The position numbers were made by a program, and so were the translations under genes. The notes below the pieces were generated by a model. That model saw nothing but the letters and a program-made list of their open reading frames with translations, was not told the DNA's origin and did not search any database. Positions 35,843 to 44,028 of a stretch of 64,000 nt of DNA are shown piece by piece (positions within the stretch are counted from its first letter, which is position 1; each line of letters starts with the position of its first letter). The stretch spans positions 19,995 to 83,994 of the forward strand of contig CAYXAP010000034.1 in the NCBI GenBank assembly GCA_964462035.1. Direction: 5' to 3'. Source of the stretch: UBA1660 sp964462035 (GTDB lineage: Bacteria; Myxococcota_A; Polyangia; Polyangiales; Houyiibacteriaceae).

Positions 35843-36889
35843 TCAGGACGTGGGGAGCCAGGAGCGGCACGACCGACAGCGCATCGCCTTCGTGACTCCC
35901 ATGTCACCGCAGTGGGCGCATTTCTCCAGCCGCCGCGCCACGTAATCGTCCGGCTCCTCGTATCCTGCGTCTCTCGTGACGTCGCCGCCGCAGTGAGCGC
36001 AGAGCGGCTGGTCCACGTCGTGGACCTCGCGGCAGTACGGACACGCCAAGACGTAGCCGTCCTCGAGTCGGTCGGTCGTGAAGCCGGTGGGCCCTCCGCG
36101 CAGGGCTCGGAGCTCGGGGAGCGCGAGGCTGGTGGCGACCCTCGCACCATCCGCGAACGTCGTGGCCGCGAGCCCGGCCGCGGTCAGCGGATTTCCCCGC
36201 AGGTCGACGTTCACCGCGCGCGCGAAGAACCCGGCGGCGGCGAGTCGGGTCAGACCTTCGTCATCCACTCCGGTGTGGCTCAACGCGATGTTGGCCGGGC
36301 TGGGGCCCCAGGCCGCGAGCCCTTCGGTTCCCGCATCGCCGAGCACCGAGCCCTGGAGCGAGAGCAGCACGGTGGGCATCAGCGAGCCGCCGCTCCCCAG
36401 CTCGCCTCCGTGTTCGGCGAACGCGGCACCGAAGCAGTTGGCGCGCAGCGCGCCCCGGAGCGCGGCGATTCCCTCTCCGCCGATCGCACACTGGTTCACG
36501 CTGACTTCCTTCAGCCGCGGAGCACACGGGAGCGCGGCGAGCTGCCGGGCGCCTTCGGTGCCGAGCGGGTTGTCATCGAGCGTGAGGTACTCGAGGGCTT
36601 CGAAACGCCCGAGGATCGCCACGGCGTCGGCGTCCATCGCACAGTCGGTGAGCGTGAGGCAGTCGATCTGACCCGCGATGGGTGAGCTCGCGATCGCCTC
36701 CAGACCGGCGGCGCCGATGCGGTTCCCGGTGAGGTCGAGGTCGGTGACCTTCGCCACCATCCGGACGAATCCCGGGTGCGCAAAGAGTCCTCGGGTTCCC
36801 GACCCCTCGATTCGGAAGCCGCCAAACCTCAGCTGGCTCCCACGGATGGCCTGGTCGAAGGCCTTGGGGAAGACACGTGAGTCCGTCAC
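35843..36889 (-). CDS. Leucine-rich-repeat protein with C-terminal zinc ribbons
   Basis: The 348-residue protein has RNI-like leucine-rich repeats (VTDLDLTGNRIGAAGLEAIA, IDCLTLTDCAMDADAVAILG, LEYLTLDDNPLGTEGARQLA, AVNVDLRGNPLTAAGLAATT). At the C-terminus there are two zinc-ribbon-like Cys pairs, CPYC with CAHCGGD, then CAHC with CRSC. LRRs bind proteins and zinc ribbons often bind nucleic acid or protein. There is no signal peptide, so the protein is cytoplasmic. GTG 36889 opens MTDSRVFPKA. The combination is uncommon to my knowledge. Function unknown. Confidence 0.8.
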   Translation of the reverse strand: MTDSRVFPKAFDQAIRGSQLRFGGFRIEGSGTRGLFAHPGFVRMVAKVTDLDLTGNRIGAAGLEAIASSPIAGQIDCLTLTDCAMDADAVAILGRFEALEYLTLDDNPLGTEGARQLAALPCAPRLKEVSVNQCAIGGEGIAALRGALRANCFGAAFAEHGGELGSGGSLMPTVLLSLQGSVLGDAGTEGLAAWGPSPANIALSHTGVDDEGLTRLAAAGFFARAVNVDLRGNPLTAAGLAATTFADGARVATSLALPELRALRGGPTGFTTDRLEDGYVLACPYCREVHDVDQPLCAHCGGDVTRDAGYEEPDDYVARRLEKCAHCGDMGVTKAMRCRSCRSWLPTS

Positions 36890-36952
36890 CGACCCACCTT
36901 GCCCGTTGGTCTACGCGGCCGCCAACGGCGAATCGGTCCGCGTACGAGGCGA

Positions 36953-38029
36953 TCAGGGCAGGGTGCCCGCGGCCGCGATGATCTTCTCGGTCAACCGCGC
37001 GACCCCGAGCTCGCTCAGGCGGTCGAGCCGGTGCGGTTGGGCAGCGGAGCGCGCGAGCCCCTTGGCACCCGTCGCCCGGTAGACCTGCACGGTGTAGCGG
37101 CGATGGCTCAGGACGTGCGTGACCGACCCGAGGTGCGCGCCGAGCGACGCGGTGAGCCGATGCTCGCGAAGGCAGCGGCGCGCTTCGTCGATGGCGCTGC
37201 GTGCGTCGGTGTCACCGAGCTCGAGCTGGGCCGGGGCCGACTCCACCATCGGTACCATCCACAGGCCCGCGAAGAGCTCGCCCTCGTCGCGTCTGCTGAG
37301 GAAGACCTCGCGAGCCTCCCCTCGACCGCGCGTCGCCACCACCGCGGTGAGGCTCACGGCGGTCGGCTTCTTCTTCTTCCGCGGCACCGGGAGCGACTCC
37401 TGGATGCCGGCCTCGCGCGCCTGGCACTCGTTCGCCCACGGGCAGCTCGTGCAGCTCGGCGACCTGGGGGTACACACCAGCGCGCCGAGCTCCATCAGCG
37501 CCTGGTTGAAGTCACCGGGCCGCGGTCCCCGAACGAGCTCCTCGGCGTGGCTCCAGAGCGCCTTCTCGGTCTCTGCCTTGCCGAGCATCGTCTCGATGCG
37601 GAACACCCGGCTGAGCACCCGCGCCACGTTCCCGTCGACGATCGGCTCGGGCAGGTCGAAGGCGATCGAACCGAGCGCGCCGGCCGTGTAGCGGCCGACA
37701 CCCGGGAGCCCGAGCCGCGCGGCCGGGTCGCGCGGGAGCTCGCCGTCGTAGCTCGCGACCAGCTCCTTCACGCCCGCGTGGAGCATCCGGGCGCGGCGGT
37801 AGTAGCCGAGCCCGCTCCACGCCGCGAGCACTTGGTCTTCGCTCGCTTCGGCCAGCGCCTGCGGGGTTGGGAAGCGCTCGAGGAAGCGATGGTAGTAGGG
37901 GATCGCCGTGTCGACGCGGGTCTGCTGACACATCACCTCGCTGACCCAGATCGCGTAGGGGTCGGAGGTCTCGCGCCAGGGCAGCGAACGCCCGTTGGCG
38001 TCGTACCAGTCCAGCAGCTCGGAGCGCAT
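36953..38029 (-). CDS. mutY: A/G-specific adenine DNA glycosylase MutY
   Basis: MutY removes adenine mispaired with 8-oxoguanine in base-excision repair. The 358-residue product has WRETSDPYAIWVSEVMCQQT with the catalytic Glu, the HhH-GPD segment LPGVGRYTAGALGSIAFDLP and DGNVARVLSR, the iron-sulfur cluster loop CTPRSPSCTSCPWANEC (C-X6-C-X2-C-X5-C) and a C-terminal NUDIX-like domain (EVFLSRRDEGELFAGLWMVP, HVLSHRRYTVQVY). The ATG at 38029 gives MRSELLDWYDANGR. Upstream, 177 bases separate it from the divergent Cys-rich lipoprotein. The frame stays open far upstream only because of antisense coding bias. Confidence 0.95.
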   Translation of the reverse strand: MRSELLDWYDANGRSLPWRETSDPYAIWVSEVMCQQTRVDTAIPYYHRFLERFPTPQALAEASEDQVLAAWSGLGYYRRARMLHAGVKELVASYDGELPRDPAARLGLPGVGRYTAGALGSIAFDLPEPIVDGNVARVLSRVFRIETMLGKAETEKALWSHAEELVRGPRPGDFNQALMELGALVCTPRSPSCTSCPWANECQAREAGIQESLPVPRKKKKPTAVSLTAVVATRGRGEAREVFLSRRDEGELFAGLWMVPMVESAPAQLELGDTDARSAIDEARRCLREHRLTASLGAHLGSVTHVLSHRRYTVQVYRATGAKGLARSAAQPHRLDRLSELGVARLTEKIIAAAGTLP

Positions 38030-38206
38030 GCTCACCCCCGCCGCTCTAGCACGGCTCGCACCACGCTCCACCATCGCTGGTCCTTTGCAACCAGGCTGCA
38101 CGGAAGCCGCTGCAATCGTGTCTTCCGCGCACCAAGTGTGTGCGTAGCGTCGTAGATCCGACTGGCGCGCTTTGGCACTGTCCCCGCCGGAACGGAGGTT
38201 CGGTAC

Positions 38207-40132
38207 ATGCGACGCGTAGTTTGGTTGCTTCCCTTGTTGGCCGCGATGGCCTTTGGATGTGGTGAGTCCACGGTGGTGGACTCGGACGGAGGGGAGGACG
38301 ACGCCGACGCGGCCGTCACCCCGACCTGCGGTGAACGCGGGACCGACTGCTGCGAGGGCGACCTCTGCGAGGCCGGCCTGAGCTGCGAGGGCGGCACCTG
38401 CATCGACCCGACCTCCTGTGGGTTCGTCGGCGAGCCGTGCTGCGAGGACGGCGACGCCTGCACCGGCGACGCGATCTGCAACGCCTCCGGCGTCTGCGAG
38501 CCGGCCACCCCTGCCTGTGGCGGCGAGGGCGAGCCCTGCTGCGAAGGCGACACCTGTACCGCCATGGGTCTGGTCTGCACCCCGGGTGGGACCTGCGAGA
38601 CCGATGTGCCCGACTGCGGCACCGTCGGGCTGGCCTGCTGCGAAGGTGACGTCTGCAGCGCGGGCGTGTGCGTCGACGGCACCTGCGAGCCCGAGCCGAC
38701 GTGCGGCACCGTCGGCAACGAGTGCTGCGAAGGCGGCCTCTGCGACGAGGGCCTCTGCTCCGGCGGCAGCTGCATCGCGTGCGGCGGTGGTGGCGAGGTC
38801 TGCTGTGCGGGCGACAGCTGCGACGCCGGCAACACCTGCGAGGGCGACACCTGCGTCGCCTGCGGCGGCGCCGGTGAGACGTGTTGCGACCGCGACAGCT
38901 GTGACGGCGGTGGCTGCTGCGTCGGTGGCGACTGCGTCGCCGACGGAGACGACTGCGTGACGGACATCATGTGCAGCGCCGGCAGCTGTGGCGGCTGCGG
39001 CGGCCCGGGCGAGCCCTGCTGTCCCGGTGACTCCTGCACGGCGGGCGGCGTGGTCTGCGGCGCCGGCGGCACCTGCATCGCCTGCGGCGGCGCGGGCCAG
39101 CCCTGCTGCGGCGGCGACAGCTGCGACGGTGGCCTCGGCTGCGGTCCCGCTGGCGTGTGCGCCGCCTGCGGCGGCGCCGGTGAAGTCTGCTGCGCGGGTG
39201 ACAGCTGCGACGCCGGTTTCGCCTGCGGTGGCGGCGACGTCTGCGTGACCTGCGGTGGTCCCGGCGAGGCCTGCTGCGCGGGTGACACCTGCACGGATGG
39301 CTGCTGCGACCCCGCCTCGGATGCGTGCGTCCCGACCGGCGGCGACTGCGGCTTCGGCACCTGTGGCGCCGGCGGCAGCTGCGAGGTCTGCGGCTTCGCG
39401 GGCGAGGCGTGCTGCCCGGGTGACACCTGCGAGGGCGGCGGCTGCTGCGACGGCGGCACCTGTGTCGCCAGTGGCTACGCCGTCTCCACGAGCGGCGAGG
39501 TCTGCAGCAACGGAACGGTCTCCGCATGTGGCGGCGACGGTCAGCCGTGCTGTGGCGACCAGACCTGCAACGCTGGCGGCTGCTGCCTCAACGGCACCTG
39601 CGCGGGCTCGGGCGAGGCGTGCTTCACCACCGGTGGCGGCACCACCCTGACCTGCATGGACAGCGAGTGCTCGAGCATGGGCGGCTTCGACTGCGGCACG
39701 ATCGGCGACGGCTGCTGCAACAGCCCCTTCGGTCGCTTCTGCACCGAGGCGGGCTCCATCTGCACCGGCGGCTTCGGCGGCGGTGACTGCGAGGCCTGCG
39801 GCGACCCCGGCGAAGCGTGCTGCGAGGGCCAGGCGTGCAACGGCGGTGGCTGCTGCGTCGACGGCGAGTGCGTCGGTGAGACCGACAGCTGCGGCGCAGG
39901 CGAGGGCAGCTGCGTCGCCGGTGCCTGCCAGGACGGTGCCTGCGGTCGCGTCGGCGGCCCGTGCTGTGGCTCGGGGATCGGGTGCAGCGCGCCCTTCGCC
40001 GTCTGCGGCGGCGGCGTCTGCGTGAGCTGCGGCGGTCTCGGCGAGAGTTGCTGCGGCGGCAACGAGTGCGCGCTGCCCTACGTCTGCCAGTTCGGCGGTG
40101 GTGGCGGCACCTGCGTCGAGCCGTCTCCGTGA
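38207..40132 (+). CDS. Giant cysteine-repeat lipoprotein
   Basis: A lipoprotein signal (MRRVVWLLPLLAAMAFGC) precedes about 18 tandem modules of roughly 30 residues, each close to the pattern CGGxGExCCxGDxCxxGxxC with a following GxC, for example CGGAGEVCCAGDSCDAGFAC and CGGPGEACCAGDTC. The 641-residue protein has over 130 cysteines, so it should be an extended disulfide-stabilised surface fibre or spacer in an oxidising compartment. Such low-complexity Cys-rich repeats appear in myxobacterial surface proteins, but I know no function. ATG 38207 follows GGAGG. A stem-loop at 40141 follows the stop by nine bases. A sigma-54-like TGGCAC-N9-GC lies upstream but too near the SD to be convincing. 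Confidence 0.85.
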   Translation: MRRVVWLLPLLAAMAFGCGESTVVDSDGGEDDADAAVTPTCGERGTDCCEGDLCEAGLSCEGGTCIDPTSCGFVGEPCCEDGDACTGDAICNASGVCEPATPACGGEGEPCCEGDTCTAMGLVCTPGGTCETDVPDCGTVGLACCEGDVCSAGVCVDGTCEPEPTCGTVGNECCEGGLCDEGLCSGGSCIACGGGGEVCCAGDSCDAGNTCEGDTCVACGGAGETCCDRDSCDGGGCCVGGDCVADGDDCVTDIMCSAGSCGGCGGPGEPCCPGDSCTAGGVVCGAGGTCIACGGAGQPCCGGDSCDGGLGCGPAGVCAACGGAGEVCCAGDSCDAGFACGGGDVCVTCGGPGEACCAGDTCTDGCCDPASDACVPTGGDCGFGTCGAGGSCEVCGFAGEACCPGDTCEGGGCCDGGTCVASGYAVSTSGEVCSNGTVSACGGDGQPCCGDQTCNAGGCCLNGTCAGSGEACFTTGGGTTLTCMDSECSSMGGFDCGTIGDGCCNSPFGRFCTEAGSICTGGFGGGDCEACGDPGEACCEGQACNGGGCCVDGECVGETDSCGAGEGSCVAGACQDGACGRVGGPCCGSGIGCSAPFAVCGGGVCVSCGGLGESCCGGNECALPYVCQFGGGGGTCVEPSP

Positions 40133-40140
40133 CCTGATTC

Positions 40141-40156
40141 GCCACCAAACGGTGGC
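40141..40156 (+). terminator. Stem-loop after the cysteine-repeat gene
   Basis: GCCACC (40141-40146) and GGTGGC (40151-40156) pair perfectly around AAAC, eight bases downstream of the stop. No T run follows, so termination strength is uncertain. Confidence 0.35.
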
Positions 40157-40218
40157 CAGCGACCGAGGGCCGAGTTTCCACGGGCGCGTCAGCAGGGTTG
40201 ACCCTATGCTGCCGCCCG

Positions 40219-43032
40219 ATGCGGGACTCGGCCTCCGCCAGAAAGAATCGCCACTCGCCGGCCCAGGTCCGCCAGTGCACGTCATCTGCCGGCCCTTCTC
40301 CCTCCGCCGGTCCTCGCAGTACGTCAAGTACTGCTGCGGCCGGCTCCGGTCCGAGGTGCCGACATCTGCCGCACCCTGACGAACCTGGACTCGGCTCTGT
40401 CGGTTCTTTCTGGCTCGTCCTTTCCGTCTTGCTCGCGCTCGCGAGCGTAGTTCTTCCCTCTCCCGCCGCGGCGCAATCCGACGCCGAGGAGGAAGAACGG
40501 CAGCCCGTCGTGGTGCCGCCGCGTCTCGAGGAGTTCGTCGAGGCGACCTACCCCCCGGCGGCGCAGGAAGCGCAGCTCGAAGCCACGGTCGAGGTGCAGA
40601 TCACGATCGCGGTCGATGGATCCGTCACCGACGCGAGCGTGGTCGAGCCTCAGGGCAACGGCTTCGACGAAGCGGCCCTCGAAGCCGTGCGTCGTTTCCG
40701 CTTCAGCCCGGCGACCGTCGACGGAACGCCGACGCCGGTGCGCATTCGCTATCGCTACGAGTTCACCCTCGACGAGCCCGAGCCCGAAGAGGAGCTCCCG
40801 CCCGAGGAAGAGGTCGAGCGCCCCGGTCGCCTCGAGGGGCGCGTGCTCACGGTCGAGGACGACCAGCCCGTCGCCGGCGCCGAGGTGGTGCTCACCAACG
40901 CCGATCAGTCGATCGCACGACGCACCGTCGCCGCCGAAGACGGCTCCTTCCGGATCGACGAGCTGCCGCCGGGCGAGTACCAGGTGCGCATCCTCGGCGC
41001 CGAGTACGGCGACCAGACCCAGAGCGAGACCATCGGTTCGGGCGAGGTCACCGAGGTCGTGTACCGGCTGCGCTCCGAAGCCGAAGAGGTCCCGGACGAC
41101 GAGCTCAGCTTCGGCGCCACCGCCGTCGTCGAGGCGCCGCCGCGCGAGGTCACTCGCCGTTCGATCGGCCGTGAGCAGCTGACCTCGATCCCGGGCACCC
41201 GCGGCGACGCGCTCCGCGCGGTGGAGATCCTGCCGGGCGTCGCTCGACCGGCCTTCGGCAGCGGCGCGCTCATCGTTCGTGGCGCGGCTCCCGGCGACAG
41301 TCAGGCCTTCCTCGAGGGCATCCCGATCCCGCTGCTCTACCACTTCGGCGGGCTGACGAGCTTCATCCAGTCGCGGCTGCTCGAGCGCGTCGACTTCTAC
41401 CCGGGCAACTTCTCCGTTCGCTACGGCCGGAAGATGGGCGGCGTGCTCGAGGTCGAGACTCGCGATCCGCGCGGAGATGGCCTGCACGGCGTGGCCGAGC
41501 TCAGCGTCATCGACGTGGGCCTGCTCGCCGAGTTCCCGCTCGGCGAGAACGCCAGCGGCGCCTTCGGTGTTCGCCGGAGCATGATCGACGTCGTCTTCAA
41601 CAACGTGATCCCGGACGATCTCGAGATCGGCGTCTCGCAGCTGCCCGTGTACTACGACTGGCAGGCGTTCGTGACCTGGCGCCCGACCGATCGCGACAAG
41701 GTGAAGATGCTCGCGTACGGCTCGAGCGACCGCTTCGAGATCTTCGCCGGCGACTCCATCGGCGACGACCCCGACGTTCGCGGCGACGTGAGCCTCACGA
41801 CGCGCTTCAACTTCTTCCACCTGAACTGGAACCGCCAGATCGACTCGCGGAGCGATGTCGACATCGACCTGCAATACGGTCCGGTCCGGCTGAACTTCGG
41901 CCTCGGTGATCTGATCGAGTTCGACCTCCTCTCGCAGCAGGTCTACACGCGGATGGAGTACACGACTCGGCCGACCAGCAGCGTTCGACTCATCGCCGGT
42001 CTCGACGCGTACATCTCCCCCTTCACCCTCGACTACACCGGCCCGGCCCCCTGCCAGGGCGAGGGCGGCAACTGCCAGACGGAGCTCGACGACACCCTCG
42101 AGCCGCTCTCCTTCGATGGCGTCGCGACGCGGCCGGGCATCTATCTCGAGAGCGCCTTCGACCTCGCGCCGACCCGGCTCGTGCTCGGTCTGCGGACCGA
42201 CTACGACTCGACCATCGACCGCTGGAACGTGGACCCGCGCTTCAGTGGCTTCCTCGACGTCGGTGGCGGCTTCAAGCTCAAGACCGGCCTGGGCCTCTAC
42301 AGCCAGCCGCCGGAGTTCCAGGAATCTGCGGAAGTCATCGGCAACCCGAACCTCGACTGGATCCACTCGGTCCACACCGGGCTCGGCGTCGAGTACGAGA
42401 ACGACGAGCTCGGCATCGAGGCGGGCGTCGAGGGCTTCTACAAGTACCTCTGGGACCGCGTCGTCGGCACCGAGAACGGCGTGCCGCCGCGCTTCATCAA
42501 CGACGGCATCGGTCGCATCTACGGCATGGAGGTCAGCTTCCGCCACCAGATGCGCCGGGAGATCCCGCTCTTCCTGCAGCTCAGCTACACGCTCATGCGA
42601 AGCGAGCGGCGGGACGACCCGAGCTCGGACGAGGACTGGCGGCTCTTCGACTTCGACCAGACCCACATCTTCACGCTCGCGGCGAGCTACCGGCTCCCGA
42701 AGAACTGGGAGGTCGGTGCGGCGATCCGAATCATCAGCGGTAACCCCTACACGCCGATCGTCACCGGCATCTACAACGAGGACCGCGACACCTACCTGCC
42801 CGTATACGGCGCGAACAACAGCGTGCGGAACCCGCTCTACCACCGGCTCGATCTGCGGGTGGAGAAGAAGTGGAAGTTCAGCTCGTGGATGCTGGCGCTC
42901 TTTCTGGACATCCGGAACGTCTACAACCAGCAGAACCAGGAAGGGCTCATCTACAGCAACGACTATCGCCAGTCGACGAGGCTGACGGGCCTGCCCATCA
43001 TCCCCGCGCTCGGCATTCGAGGTGAGCTGTGA
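40219..43032 (+). CDS. TonB-dependent receptor with N-terminal TonB C-terminal-type domain
   Basis: The mature N-terminus holds a TonB energy-transducer C-terminal domain (FVEATYPPAAQEAQLEATVE, VDGSVTDASVVEPQGN, FDEAALEAVRRFRFSPA) after a signal peptide (SFWLVLSVLLALASVVL, then PSPAAAQ). A carboxypeptidase-regulatory plug extender (LEGRVLTVEDDQPVAGAEVV, LPPGEYQVRI) and the plug/barrel (GALIVRGAAPGDSQAFLEGI, RVDFYPGNFSVRYGRKMGG to the last strands near VEKKWKFSS) follow. TonB-dependent receptors import ligands across the outer membrane. The start is uncertain: no ATG, GTG or TTG lies near the signal peptide, the first in-frame ATG (40219) is 60 residues upstream, and a CTG at 40366 follows GAGGTG. 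The stop overlaps the next gene (GTGA). Confidence 0.85.
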   Translation: MRDSASARKNRHSPAQVRQCTSSAGPSPSAGPRSTSSTAAAGSGPRCRHLPHPDEPGLGSVGSFWLVLSVLLALASVVLPSPAAAQSDAEEEERQPVVVPPRLEEFVEATYPPAAQEAQLEATVEVQITIAVDGSVTDASVVEPQGNGFDEAALEAVRRFRFSPATVDGTPTPVRIRYRYEFTLDEPEPEEELPPEEEVERPGRLEGRVLTVEDDQPVAGAEVVLTNADQSIARRTVAAEDGSFRIDELPPGEYQVRILGAEYGDQTQSETIGSGEVTEVVYRLRSEAEEVPDDELSFGATAVVEAPPREVTRRSIGREQLTSIPGTRGDALRAVEILPGVARPAFGSGALIVRGAAPGDSQAFLEGIPIPLLYHFGGLTSFIQSRLLERVDFYPGNFSVRYGRKMGGVLEVETRDPRGDGLHGVAELSVIDVGLLAEFPLGENASGAFGVRRSMIDVVFNNVIPDDLEIGVSQLPVYYDWQAFVTWRPTDRDKVKMLAYGSSDRFEIFAGDSIGDDPDVRGDVSLTTRFNFFHLNWNRQIDSRSDVDIDLQYGPVRLNFGLGDLIEFDLLSQQVYTRMEYTTRPTSSVRLIAGLDAYISPFTLDYTGPAPCQGEGGNCQTELDDTLEPLSFDGVATRPGIYLESAFDLAPTRLVLGLRTDYDSTIDRWNVDPRFSGFLDVGGGFKLKTGLGLYSQPPEFQESAEVIGNPNLDWIHSVHTGLGVEYENDELGIEAGVEGFYKYLWDRVVGTENGVPPRFINDGIGRIYGMEVSFRHQMRREIPLFLQLSYTLMRSERRDDPSSDEDWRLFDFDQTHIFTLAASYRLPKNWEVGAAIRIISGNPYTPIVTGIYNEDRDTYLPVYGANNSVRNPLYHRLDLRVEKKWKFSSWMLALFLDIRNVYNQQNQEGLIYSNDYRQSTRLTGLPIIPALGIRGEL
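40316..40334 (+). repeat. Hairpin in the receptor leader
   Basis: GCAGTAC (40316-40322) pairs with GTACTGC (40328-40334) around GTCAA, and imperfect complementarity extends outward through CCGGC blocks on both sides. Either it is part of an extended N-terminal coding region or, more likely, an RNA structure or repeat in the 5' leader of the receptor gene. Confidence 0.5.
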
Positions 43033-43970
43033 AGGCGATCGCGCGCATCCTCCTGGGGTCGCTCCTCCTCTCGGTCCTCGCCGCGTGCGGTGAGAGCCCG
43101 GACCCGGGCTACCTGCTGACACGACAGCGGGTGGTCGGTGCCATCCGCACCGTGGTCGGCGAACCCGAGCGCACCACGCCCCGACCCGGAGAGAGCGTGC
43201 GCGTCCAGTGGCAGACCATCGCGCCCGGCGCGGTGGAGTCGCACACCTGGCTCATCCTCGCGTGCTCGCCGTCAGACCAGGCTTTCGGCGTGCCGGTCTG
43301 TGGCGCAGCGCCCTTCGAGATCTTCAGTCAGACCACGCCGGTCGACGGCGCCCCCGACCTCGAGATCGAGGTCCCGGCCGACTACGAAGCGGACCAGATC
43401 GTGCTGCTCGGCGCCATCTGCATGGGTGGCATCGTAGAGACCAACCTCGATCCGACCGCGACCATCGAGGACCTTCGCCCCTGTCGCGACGACGTGGGCA
43501 CCGGAGAGATCGTCTCCGGCACCATCACCGTCGAGCAGCGCGCCGAGCTCCGCAACCTCCGCCCGCGTTTCATGTCGCTCTCGCTCCGCGGCGAGGAGCT
43601 CACCGAGACCATCGACGAGGCCCGTCAGCCCTGCGCCGGCGGCAGCCTGCCGGTGGTGAGCCTCGACGAAGAGGCGGAGATCACCATCACGCCCGTGCCC
43701 GACCAGCGGGAGACCTTCGTCGATCCGGTCCTCGGCGAAGAGACCATCGAAGAGCTGCAGAACAGCCTCTTCGTCACCGAGGGCACCCTCAACCGCCGCT
43801 TCACCTTCATCGACGAGGGCACCCCCGAACCGATGGTCGAGTACCTGGCGGAAGCCGACGACGACGATCCGCTCCCCGCCGAGGGCCGCAGCGTGAAGCT
43901 CGTCGTCGTCATGCGCGATCGACGCGGCGGTGAAGACATCATCAGCCGCGCCTTCTGCCTGGTCCCCTGA
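43029..43970 (+). CDS. Lipoprotein coupled to the TonB-dependent receptor, function unknown
   Basis: GTG 43029 overlaps the receptor stop (GTGA), so the two are translated together. The lipoprotein signal is MKAIARILLGSLLLSVLAAC. The rest of the 313-residue protein is predicted beta-rich, with RVQWQTIAPGAVESHTWLIL and CSPSDQAFGVPVCGAAPFEI, and has six to seven Cys. I recognise no family. By context it could be a surface ligand-binding partner of the receptor, as SusD-like or TonB-receptor lipoproteins are, but the sequence is not SusD-like. Confidence 0.8.
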   Translation: MKAIARILLGSLLLSVLAACGESPDPGYLLTRQRVVGAIRTVVGEPERTTPRPGESVRVQWQTIAPGAVESHTWLILACSPSDQAFGVPVCGAAPFEIFSQTTPVDGAPDLEIEVPADYEADQIVLLGAICMGGIVETNLDPTATIEDLRPCRDDVGTGEIVSGTITVEQRAELRNLRPRFMSLSLRGEELTETIDEARQPCAGGSLPVVSLDEEAEITITPVPDQRETFVDPVLGEETIEELQNSLFVTEGTLNRRFTFIDEGTPEPMVEYLAEADDDDPLPAEGRSVKLVVVMRDRRGGEDIISRAFCLVP

Positions 43971-44028
43971 CCCAGCTGAAAGGGCCCGGGCCTGTTTTCC
44001 TGGGGTCTCCTGCCTCAGACTGAGGTCC

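Noticed and set aside
38173..38188. Sigma-54-like promoter TGGCAC-N9-GC before the cysteine-repeat gene
   Set aside because: The -24/-12 spacing is right but the TT of the -12 half is missing, and a start site 12 bases on would remove the Shine-Dalgarno at 38194.
38320..40100. Regular repeats that might be a CRISPR array
   Set aside because: The repeats are in frame, encode cysteine modules, are imperfect and have no constant repeat with unique spacers.
36953..40327. Very long minus-strand frame (over 1100 codons) through the MutY and cysteine-repeat region
   Set aside because: Only the 36953-38029 part has MutY homology; the remainder is antisense to a plus-strand repeat gene with Cys-rich coding and is a GC-bias effect.
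40324..43122. 932-codon open frame antisense to the TonB-dependent receptor
   Set aside because: The sense strand encodes a clear receptor. The antisense product has no domain and a composition typical of complementary high-GC frames.
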